Shown here one piece after another: positions 35,801 through 47,325 of a DNA stretch of 64,000 bases. The position numbers and the translations under genes were made by a program. The stretch is from Diadema setosum (lineage: Eukaryota; Echinodermata; Echinoidea; Diadematoida; Diadematidae), in assembly GCA_033980235.1 (NCBI GenBank), contig CM067070.1, positions 2,002,478 through 2,066,477 of the forward strand, given 5' to 3'. The notes under the pieces are model-generated. The model was not told the DNA's origin, did not search any database, and saw nothing but the letters and a program-made list of their open reading frames with translations. Every line of letters starts with the position of its first letter. Position 1 is the stretch's first letter.

Positions 35801-37500
35801 AGTATTATATCTTGGTAATAATGCTTACACCTTCGTATTCATAAAAAGAAAATTTTGAATGCAAAGCTAAATACCATGAATACATTAGTACGCAAAGTTT
35901 CCATGATTGGCAACTACCTCCCTGTTACCAACATAGGTGAACAGAAATGTGGTGCGAAAGTTAGCACCAGTTATGCTCATATGCACAATGCTCTTGTTGT
36001 GTCTTATCTCATCAATGACATTGACTTCAATGTAAACCAGCATGCAGACCAAGCTTTCCCGAATAAAGATTTATTAATAAATGAACGAACAAATACATAA
36101 GATATTTACAAGATTAACAATAAGGATATAGTCTAATATTTTGCTGTCATATGATTCTAATCTGTCCTTTCCAGGATCACACATTTCTAACAGTCTTCCA
36201 CAACTTTTCCAAAAAGGAACTAATCTTCTACCAAATTGTAAATACATTTATTATTCAGCTGAATATAAACTTAACACTGGTGGCTCCCCGGATCTATTAC
36301 AGTAAGTTAAAAACGAATTAATATCAAGACTTTCTCATAGAAAATCATATTACACATGTACAAATTATGTTGTGACGACAGCATGGCTTTATCAAATGTG
36401 TAGCTGATCGTTTATAGAGATGAATGCCACTTCTACTTTTTTTTTCCTTTTGTGCGCATGACAGTTGTTAAGGAAACTCCAATTGTTAACTATTTTGATT
36501 TTGCAGTTGGAGTTGATTAAAATTAAGAGTAGAAATTCTCTTTAAAGTGCAGCCAAGCACGTATTTTTACTCTATTGTATAGCTTCTCCTATTGCTTGGT
36601 ATTGTATGGTTGAAATGTGTCCACTAGTTAAAGGAATAATCAAAGTTTTATTTTTCTGGTGCTTTTGTTTAGTCTGCACAGCTCACATTAATTTATTGAT
36701 TCAAGCGTTCAATGTTTCTTGCCACTCTTTCTTATTACTCTAAAATATTGTAGTAATCTTTTAATTTGGCAAATAAAATGAAAGTAATGCCTCTAAGCAA
36801 CGATGACAGTATAGAGGTAAGTACACAAAACTGGGAAAAAAAATTGTACCGAGCCATTCTAAGGCCGTCAACATGCAGGGACTTCCTCACGTTTTATTCT
36901 CAGATAATACTAGATTTTTGCTTGTGTTTACATTGGCACGTCACCTATAAATTGTTCTTTTTTGTATATTTATTTTTTTTTTTTTGCTCTGTTACAGCAC
37001 GGTGGTACTTCCTGTTTCCCGAGAGTCCTGCATGTTCAATACACGGTCAATTATAAATATTCTACTACCGAGAAAAAAAAAATATAATAAATATGAGTCA
37101 TCTGCAGCGTAATTCACGACCATATAGACACGCCATATTTGAATATTCAGTGTTGTCCCTCCTTCATTTCATATCTATGTGTCCCCTTTCCGTTACAGCT
37201 GAGCATAAAATGAAACTAAAGTATTATAATTCCTCATAATCATAAACACTACTCGTTATTATTCAATTGGCAGAAGGAGTTTTCAATTCAATTCAATTCA
37301 AATTCAAATTTATTCCGTTTTTCGACAATAAAAAATAAAAAAGTTTTGTGACACATGAAGGACTGGTCCAATGGAAATGTTAATTTCAAGACAGAATCCT
37401 GTGGAGAGCACTTTAGTCACTTTTGCTAACAATCTAACGACCGGGAATAATGAACCTTCGGAATAACGAGCTGTAACTAAACTAATATCCATTCAATCGA
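35800..37500. other. Intergenic DNA downstream of gene B
   Basis: AT-rich, with only short chance frames and an (AATTC)n tract at 37280-37310. No exon supported. Confidence 0.5.
37309..37314 (-). terminator. Candidate poly(A) signal of gene B
   Basis: TTTATT on plus (AATAAA on minus), first good match downstream of the gene B stop. It directly abuts an (AATTC)n tract, so it may come from a retroposon 3' end. Confidence 0.35.
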
Positions 37501-37531
37501 GTCAACCTTTTCACCTTACGTTACTGGATCT

Positions 37532-38236
37532 TTAATCATCAATGTTTTTACCTGAATTCGTTTCAGCATCAAGAACGAGATAACCAGTTTCATCCACCTC
37601 ACATTTTTTTTCAACATCTAGGACGAGATAGCCATTTTCATCCACCTCACATTCTTGTCTTGACCTGCTTACACAGATAGATTGAGAATAGAAAGGATAA
37701 TTCAGGTCTAAGGCCGAAAGGCCAATCTTATCATTGCCATCAATATCCCTCTGGTGATATTGCGCTTCAGGAATGGATGGGAATTGGTCAAAAGTGCATG
37801 GAATTTCCTGATAGATTGACAATTGAAGGTTTCCAGAGGTACTGGCGTCACCTTTAGCAGCAGCTCCTGATAATTCTACGCGGGTTGAATTACCGCAGGA
37901 TTGGACATTGATCCTGTCAATAGCTTTCATCGTAGCTCGTTTTGTTTGAGGTTGGCATCTCGTACCATCGGGCAGAATTACATTGGGAAGCGTGTAGCCA
38001 TATTCATCCGTATCCTCTTCATCTGTACTGGTATCACTGAATTGAACAATTAATGTAACGCTCATCCGCTTCTTCACAGCACCTGACATGTCCATGTCAG
38101 GTTCTATCTCGTTAGCTGCTTTCTCAGAAACGCCTTTATCATCTTGATGTATGACGTCATAGAAGGGTCGTGACCTGGTGTACGCTGAACTTGTAGCATC
38201 TCTCTCACTGCTCGTCTCCGTTTCATGATCATGGCT
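37532..38236 (-). CDS. Gene B exon 10: distal cytoplasmic tail
   Basis: The acceptor is ctttaaag at phase 0; about 234 residues to a TAA at 37534-37532. It encodes FYDVIHQD, EPDMDMSG (Asp where gene A has Tyr), EYGYTLPNV, SIYQEIP, NYPFYSQS, then two 16-residue units with GYLVLD and the end NSGKNIDD. It has no YxxP motif. Minus-strand AATAAA at about 37314-37309, roughly 220 bases past the stop, is a candidate poly(A) signal, possibly supplied by a retroposon tail. Confidence 0.8.
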   Translation of the reverse strand, partial: SHDHETETSSERDATSSAYTRSRPFYDVIHQDDKGVSEKAANEIEPDMDMSGAVKKRMSVTLIVQFSDTSTDEEDTDEYGYTLPNVILPDGTRCQPQTKRATMKAIDRINVQSCGNSTRVELSGAAAKGDASTSGNLQLSIYQEIPCTFDQFPSIPEAQYHQRDIDGNDKIGLSALDLNYPFYSQSICVSRSRQECEVDENGYLVLDVEKKCEVDETGYLVLDAETNSGKNIDD

Positions 38237-39480
38237 CTTTAAAGATAAAATTAAGAATTAAAGAAATACTTGTCAAAGTCCAAAGTTGATAGCCCTCATA
38301 ATGACACGAGTATCTCTTGGGACAGACAGTGACAACGAATTAAGAATAACTATTTGTGTGTTTGCCGATTTTATACCGGGTACTGCATAGTGTGTCTTAA
38401 TATCGGGATATCCACATCATGGTGTGAAAAGCAACATTGTTTGCGTTATTCATACATTGACGTAGTGTAACTTGAAGCAAATGGTTTAATTATTATTGCA
38501 TGTTTTAAACTTGGCAAGAGTGGAAACTCTGAAATTGAAAAGGTATCTCACCACTACCTGTGATGTGTTCTGGAAAATGTGACGCGCGTATTCTGGTGAG
38601 GTTGTGACGTTGCCAAATTCGTTGCCCGGAACTTGAGGCACAGAGTTTCCGACTGCATGGGGATCAATGCTGGTGGAGTCTGATGACGTCACAGGATCCC
38701 TTGTGTCAGGTATAAAGTTGGTTGAAGTGTCTAGCGGGTATATTTGCAAGCGCCCTCTATCGGAGTCAACATTCGACTGACTTGAAGTTTCCATCCTAGG
38801 CCTACAGCAAAATCTATTAATTTACGAATGAGGTAAAATAATGGAAGTCAAAACATATTGTCCAAAACATTGTGAAACTAGAAGTACGTCAACTTATGGA
38901 ATAATGATAGGTAAAACGTAGTTGAAAAGAAAAAAAAAACGTTTTACTTAAATGTTCCCTTCTGTATCGCTCAACACAAGAATAGGTAACGAAATGGCCG
39001 CTTGTTGGTTTTAAAAGTGCAACGTGTAAAAATCCAACATTTTCTAACTTTCTCTCTGTAATTACTTTTATCAGCTATTACATTTATATTTGTCAACATT
39101 GGAGATGATTATCTAAAAGTAAATCTAAACTTGAATCCGTATTCAAGCTGCTCATAAAACTATTATAACAATAGATGCTAATGCACTGTTTCTTCCAAAT
39201 ACATAATTCATATATTGATAATAATGCGTTTAAAAGGAAATGGGATTTTTTTTTAGAAGGCTCACCTTTTCCCGACAATGGCCAGAACGACGAGCAGTGT
39301 GATAACAGCAACAAGTACAAGAAATGTTCGTAGTATTATATCACCCGGTGGTTGAGCTTTTTGATAGAGAGAGATAATGACATTGCGTTAAATGCAGCAG
39401 GAATTCATGAAGATTTTTCACTGAAAATGTTGTAGCTGCAAACATAACTTTACTTTGTTTTTAGAGAAGTGTTTGTCTTC

Positions 39481-39523
<43 letters not shown>

Positions 39524-42500
39524 ACAAGGAGGAAATTGCAATGCTTTAGAGACTTGGTATCATGGGGATATCATGGGGTGGGGAGGCTGGTTCGGCTCGG
39601 ATAATTCGAGAATTCCTGTAACGAATTTCTATGAAAGTATATAATATGTTTGTGTAAGTACACCCACAGCCAGAGGATTCCTTACGCTTCGGTGCACAAT
39701 ATTCGCTGGCAGTGTGCTATTTGTGGTTTCCAACCTACCCGGGGGGGGGGGGGGGGAGGGCAGGGAATGAATCGGGTCGCCCATGAGTCCACATGGTACC
39801 GAGTCTTAAAGTGGTGGAAAGTGGTCCAAAATGAGTTGTCTAAAATAGTAACAGAAGTAATGGTAAATGGCGTAATTACATTGCGCAGCTAATGATTATA
39901 CTGTACTGAGCATTACAAACCCATTACATTATAATTCTTACCCAAATAATTATCATCATTTGGTAGTTGCGTGTGCGTGTGCGTGTGTATGTTTGTTTTT
40001 ATGTTGCGTAGACAACATGAATTAAGCAAATACAAGACACACACGTGTCTTTCGGCTTTAAAGGGGAAATCCAATCTAAATATAAGTAAGTCTGATAAAA
40101 AAAAAAGACTAATATCTGACGAGTTCAACGGTAAAACTTTGATCGAAATTGGGTGAAAATTAGGAAGTTATGACATTTTGAAGTTTGGCTAATTTTTCAG
40201 GAAACAGATCATGAACGGTTAATATGGATATGCAAACGGCAAAGTGAGCATGTCATCCCCTCACAACTTGCCATATAGTTTGTTCATAAAATTTTGAGGC
40301 TCAAATCCTGGTATATCTAATAAATTACTACTCTGAATATTCAACCATGAATAGCATAATTTTTCAGTCTTCAATGACAGAAGCATTGAATTTTCGTATC
40401 TTTTGTTTGTTTGTTTGTTTATTGGGGGGAGGGGGGAGAGGAGGGTATGACATGGTTTGCTCACTCATTTGTATATTCATATCCACTGCACAATAACCGG
40501 TTTGCAAAAATAAAAAAAAAAAACCCTCAAAATGTCATATCTACCTTAATTCTGATCCGATTTCAGACAAATTTTTTCCGTTGAACTCGTAAGATTTTAC
40601 TCTTTTTTTTTTCAGACTAACTTATATTTGGACTGCATCTCCCCTTTCCCATCCCCACACTCAAAAACAAACAAACAAAAATTTGATGGCTCCTGTACTA
40701 TTAATAAGTGTGAATAATCATTTCAAATTCAGGACAGTGTAGGCAAACCAGGCATGAACACTGACTGCGCATGGACAATGAAAAGGATGTCAAAGAGAGA
40801 AAAAATAATAGGACTTAACATGCTGAAAGTTGTTTATCTGCTTAACTCACCTGGTTCAGGATAAAAAGATATTTCTGTTTAGAATAAGAACAGAATAAGA
40901 AAGACTGACGAAAGTTTTAATATTATTGTCGAAAGACTTGTCGATTTAAGCTCTGTACGAGAACTGAGGAGAAAGATATAAACAACTATTTGAAAAGAGC
41001 AGTGCACTCCCATTATTGCAAAGTCATTAAGACCAACAGTTTCCTTTCGTTAGATCGAAATTCCGTTACAACCAAACAAATTACGATAAAAACACTCAAA
41101 CCATGCCTATATTGTTTGCTGTTTATCGAATACTCACCAAACTCTGAAAAGCAGTATTAAATGCTACTCTATCTCATCGATGCTGATTATATTTTATATT
41201 TTAGAGGGAGCATAATGTAGACTGTGACTTCATGTTTAGTTTAAATAAACAATATTTCAAAAGTGATGGTTTAGGATTCGGTTGCATTTCATTTTTTTTA
41301 ACAAATCGTTAATTCGAAAATGAAATAATAATAATAATAATAATAATAAAGGACCTTTATATTGCGCAGCTACTATAATGATATACTCTACTGCGCATTA
41401 CAAAATGACATGCATACAAGAAATTCAAACAGAATGTACACTACTTCAAGAGATGACTTTTTAACCTGGCCTTAAACTCATTAATTGTGAATGCTTGTCT
41501 TACAAACAAAGGGAGATTATTCCATAATTTTGGTGCAGCGTACAAAAATGCCCTGTCACCAAGAGTAACTTTTGATTTCCCCGATGGATATTTCAATAAT
41601 GTTTGATCCCGTGAACTTCGAAGATAAGATTCGTTATTCCGAAGTTTCGTTAATCCAAAGTTGAAAAACGTTCGTCACTCCGATTACTTGTTAGCTTGAA
41701 AATAATAGAGGGTTAGTGATTCAAATAGTTCTTTTTTTTTTCTCAGTATGCTCACTTTTCTTTCACTTTCGGATTCAATCATGAAACTTGTTTATTTTAT
41801 GATCAACGGATTATGCTCCAGAATAGCCATGATTCCTCTCATTTTCAAACTAACGAACCTTTGTCATAACAAACCGTCGCAATAACGGCACAAATGTTGT
41901 CATAACGAACCTTATTCAATTTGCTGATCAATGAACATCTATTTCATTTGTGTGTTTGGGAATATCGAAACTGCAGAATAACAAACCTTTTTTATCTGGA
42001 ATAAACATTATGATAACGCAAGTAAAAATCCTTGGAAAAGGTGTGTGCTACAGGAAATTAAAGCAGAGCGATTTATTTTTAAACAGGCTGAAGTATGAAG
42101 CGTTCGATCTTGCCGTGCCTTTCAAGATTTGATAAAAGAAAGAAAATAAACCATGATACTTGCTGCAAGATGGGACTGTAGCGTTCCAAACGGGGAAGTA
42201 GGTCGACTTTCCAGGTAGTGCGACACACTGTAAAGTCTCGCTGAAATAAATGCCGTAACCTTCGTCACAGTTGAGATTTATTTTTGACCCGAAGTTAGTG
42301 AAATTGGAGTCCAACTGGCTAAAGATTACGTTGTCAGGATGATCACAAAACCCGACTGACACTATAAAAGAAGAAAAAAATCCGACGACAAACTGCAAGA
42401 TATACGAATAGTGGAAGCAGGTATTATGGGGGGTGCACGTCACGAGACCGACACCCACGAGTCATACAGCCCACAAGTTATACAGCTCACAAGTCATACA

Positions 42501-45500
42501 GCCCACGAGTCATAGAGCTCACAAGTCATACAGCCCACCAGTTATACAGCCCACGAGTTCGACACATCTTCATGTATCGAAGGCATCACATCCCAGAAAT
42601 GTACCTACGCGTCTCCTGAAAGAGTTTGCCCTGGAGATATCTGGTCCACTTACGACAATATTCAATGTGTGCTTGGATAAGGGACACTTTCCTAGGAGAT
42701 GGAAGAATGCCTCTGTGTGTGCTGTGCCGAAAACTCCCAAAGCAACTACATATGATCAACTCCGTTCGATATCTGTCACGTCCGTTCTGGCAAGGGTGTT
42801 TGAAAGCTTCATTGCGGAGTGGTTGACAGCTGACCTCAAACCATACATCGATCCCTCACAATACGGGAATATGAGAGGAAGCTCCATCAACCACTACCTC
42901 GTTCATATGCTTGTCACAATTCATCCAAATCTCGACAAACAGGGTTATTATGCCAATAGTTGTACCGTGGATTTCAAGAAGGCCTTTGACCTCGTCAACC
43001 ATACGAAGGTCATCGAAAAACTCATCCATTTAGGCGCCAATGTCTCCATCATACCCACTGTATGCAGTTTCTTGACCGGTAGAACTCAAACCGTACGCTA
43101 CCTAGGGCAGAGTTCCGGACCTCTCGACATAACATGTGGAGTACCACAGGGAACAAAGCTCGGCCCGATGCTATTCCTTGTTCTTGTAAATGATGCTGCC
43201 CTTACTACTGACCTGCGTTGGAAGTATGTAGATGATCTTAGTTTGGTCGAAGTACTCCACAAGTCACAACAGAGCTCCTTGCAGGCACATGTGGATTCGC
43301 TCAGCGAGTGGTGTCAAGGCAATGACGTCACACCCAAACCGGAGAAATGTAAAGTTCTACAGGTCTCCTTCCTCAGGAGTGCCCCGCACCCGCTTAACAT
43401 AACCATCGGAAATGTCTCCTTGGAGAAAGTGTCATCACTGACCCTGCTGGGTATCACCATCCGTTTCTATCTCAAGTGGGATGACCAGGTCAGCCAAATG
43501 GTCTCGCGTGCTTCTAGACGCCTGTACATACTCTGCACCTTGCGAAGGAATGGTGTCTGTGTCTCCGACCTCGTCCTCATCTACAAAATGTACATAAGGC
43601 CATTGCTAGAATTCGGGGTGCCTGTGTGGGGATCTAGCATAACTGCAGCCCAGAGCGAAGCTATCGAAAGGGTACAAAAACGCTCCCTCCGGTGTATTAC
43701 GTACCCAAACACCACTTCCTACAGCCAACAGTTGAATCACTTTGACATTCCTACCTTGAAGGACAGGAGGCAGGAATTAATATTTCGTTGCTCACTGGTG
43801 TTAATACTCGCTTGGCCCTCATTCGTTTTTGATAAGGGCATCTCGGTCAGTCCATATATTATATGGACTGACCGAGATGCCCTTTTTCTGTGGGTTTTTT
43901 TTTCTTAATAGAATGACCGAGATGTTTTCTTTCCCTCCCTAGGTTTCAGTTCACGTATAATGGTTTCAGATGAATCTGGGCTTTTTGGCTGTAATAATTT
44001 TGCTGCTGGACAGTGTGAAGTAGTTTTGATTGTGAATGAATCGTTTTTTTTTTCATTGCTTCTTCTTTTTTTTTCATCAAAAACAAAAACAAAACACAGG
44101 TATTAGATGATAGATATAACTATATGAAGAAATGATTTACAAATATTTTTGTAATGTATTAATTTGAATTGTTATGAGAGTTTTGCCTGTGGTGTTTGTC
44201 AGATATCATGGCTCTAATGCATTTTTTTTTTATTTTGTGTGATTTGAAATGAATAGCGCCCCCATAGGGAAAGTCCGAGGAAGAGATCATCTGGAGTTCG
44301 AGTTGTTTTATCTGATCTGTATAGCAAACTATGTCAGTGATATGTGAAACACATATGTAATATGAAATTGCAGAGGGAAATTATGATTTTAATGTATTTG
44401 ATATGCATTTTGTGTGTGTTGGGGTTGGTGGCGCCGTCTGTGGATGACCTTGAGAAGGTTAATGTGTAGGGTTATTTAGACTTTGAGTTGTTTTATGTAT
44501 AATTTAAAAAGATGGTTGTATAAATAGCAATGTTTAAATAGTGAGGTTTAGAAGGACTGAAATAGTTGGATGTTTCTAAAGTCAACGTGGTCAAGGGAAG
44601 AAATTCGTATGTGTGATATGATATAATATGAAGTGTTTGTTGGTTTATTTTACTTTTTGTTGTTTTATGGTATGATTCTGTATGCGTCTGTGATGTCATC
44701 TGTCATATTTTATGCCACCTCAATCGGTTATTTTCCCCGTTCATTAACCATGGGAAACACATCTTACGTATTGAATGGTATTGAAATTATGATATGTCAA
44801 CCGGCAATAATTTTTAGGTTTTTCTTTTCAATTTTATATCAAAATTTCGTCGCCTTTTTTCCACTATTTGAATATATTTCCCTTTTCTATATTTTTTTTT
44901 GAAAATAATTTACGGATTTTGTATGATAACTAATATGTATTTCCGCTAGATGTTGTGTCGATATCACAATCTTTATTTGTAGTTCTCATGCTTCGGTGCA
45001 TTGAAATTTTTCACCCATTTCAACAAATGATCAGGATCTTTAATTGTGTTTGCATGGGTGTGTGTTTGTGAAAAAAAAAATGAACAAAGTACAGTAAAAG
45101 TGTGTAACAGATCTTTCTACAATAAACCTGGGAGGGTGTTGATTTAGTATCAATTAAGAATAAAAAATAACGTAATCGTCTATTAAGGTTGCGTTAGGGA
45201 TTCGGAAAAAACCAAATGCATCCATGAAAACAGCTATAAAATGTACTGTTCGGAGGAGAATAAGACAAGCCACAAAATTGAGGTGAATCCCTGCGACATA
45301 AAACGTTTTAATCAGTAGAATTACATCATAGTTACAGAGAAAATTACAAATAGATCTTACTGTAAAACGTCAAAGCAGGAGGGTAGAATATCTAAAATAG
45401 AATAAGTAACTAGTGAACCGGGAAAGAGCAGAGGTAAAATTTATATCTTGTCCATTTTCTAGCTAATAACTGGGAAAGCCTATTAAAAATAGCACGATGG

Positions 45501-47294
45501 CATTATCAATGCTCTAAAATCAATTCATACATCGTTATTGCCCTCTGTTAAATCAATTTGTGTTTTTGTCTCTCTCTCTTTTTTAGGGGGATGAAGAATA
45601 CTAATTCTTCTATTTATTTTTTTTTGGGGGGGGCGGGGGCATGAAGAATACAATTCAATTTTTCTACTTGATAACAATGTCGCTCCCTGACACACTTGCC
45701 TCCCCAGAAGTATTTGATGACGTTCATAATTATGTAGATGGTCACCATCTTTCAATTGATAGGATTACGAAATTACACCCGCCAATGTTATTTTTCCGTT
45801 CATGGAACACCCTGTACAGGTGATTAACATGTAGATGGCGCTGTTATCCTGTCGGTCTCGTGGGCATTCTTTGCCTACTGTCGGTCTCGTGGGCTTTCTT
45901 TGCTTAGTCTCGGTCTCGTGGGCTTTCTTTGCTTAGTCTCGGTCTCGTGAGCCTTTTTAGCTTTATTGTCGGTCTCGTGGGCCTTTTTTGCCTACTGTCG
46001 GTCTCGTGGGCTTTCTTTGCTTAGTGTCGGTCTCATGAGCCTTTATTGCTTAGTGTCGGTCTCGTGGGCTATGTTTGCTTAGTGTCGGTCTCATGAGCCT
46101 TTTGTGCGTAGTGTCGAACTCATGGGCTGTATGACTCCTGAGCCGTATAACTCGTGGGCTGCATGACTAATGGACCTATTATTGATGTCGGTCTCGTGGA
46201 CCGTATGACTCGTGGGTGTCGGTCTCGTGGGATGCCCCCATTATGGGGGGGGGGGGGGCTACAAAATACGCATTTGTGCATGTTATCTCTCATTGGGTAA
46301 TCGGACCCTCCGTACCGTTTTGGAATTGTGCAGTAATGATTGCTGATGTTGAATTCGAAGACAAAAAAAAAGAAAAAAAATCTGTTTGGCTTCGAATATT
46401 GCGCATGATCTCATTTTAGTGTTACCAAGTGATTTACCAATTCCTGAACAACCATTTAATGCAATCATAATCAGCAATTGACACCTGAATTGCACATTTT
46501 AAGGATGATTGTTCATCTAGCAGTATAACAGAAATGATTGCTGCAACACGAAATTTCACGAGATTGTGAATCACGATGCATTGGATACCGAACGAATTCA
46601 TTGTAATCAGTAATAAATCTCAAGATTATGAAACAAATATTATCGTCACTACTTTACTTGTCCCCCCCCCCCTTCAATTGTATGTATCTTGTTGTTTTTT
46701 ATATATAAAAGTCATAGCTTTTTGTATCGGACACTTACCATCAAATGCAGAAAAGAAAAGATGACTGGAGTCCTGTTGAGCGTGGCTGGGACAGGTCCAA
46801 GTGTGAGAATAACTTCCAGCAGACATTATGCTTGCAAATGATTTTAATTGGAGACATGCGCACGATCTTCGATGTATAACAGCAATTTTAACGTCTTGGT
46901 TTGAAGATTTGCTTTTACAGGTAGATACGCACTCATCATCAGAAAGAACGTCAATTCCATTGTCGATGTAAGACGAGAAAGGTTGAAGTGTTTGGTTTGA
47001 GCCTTGATAGCAACCAAGAAATCCAGGTCCTACATGAACACACAATTGCAAACCAGCAGGGCGATATAGCACTACGGCCGGGAATGGGATATCATGATAA
47101 CTTATAAACACATGTCACGTCCTCGTCCTCAAGTATATCAAATCATATAATAAATGACGGATGCCAACTCGAAAGGCGATTCAGATAGACTACATAAGCA
47201 ACTATTTCAAGATAAACACAAGGCAAGTGCCATAATGTGTCTCGCCCATTCGCGTACCAGAAATTGTACGCGAATGGGATATAACAGATAACAA

Positions 47295-47325
<31 letters not shown>

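Larger units (their letters stand above)
42420..46250. mobile_element. Foldback element with long tandem-repeat ends, containing an RT
   Basis: The left end (about 42424-42560) has CACGAGACCGACACCC, ACGAGTCATAC and related short units. The right end (about 45840-46250) carries the same words inverted, including a perfect 27-bp stretch. Between them are an RT frame, a perfect palindrome and AT-rich DNA. It occupies most of gene B intron 5, starting about 60 bp from the CCP exon. Confidence 0.6.
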
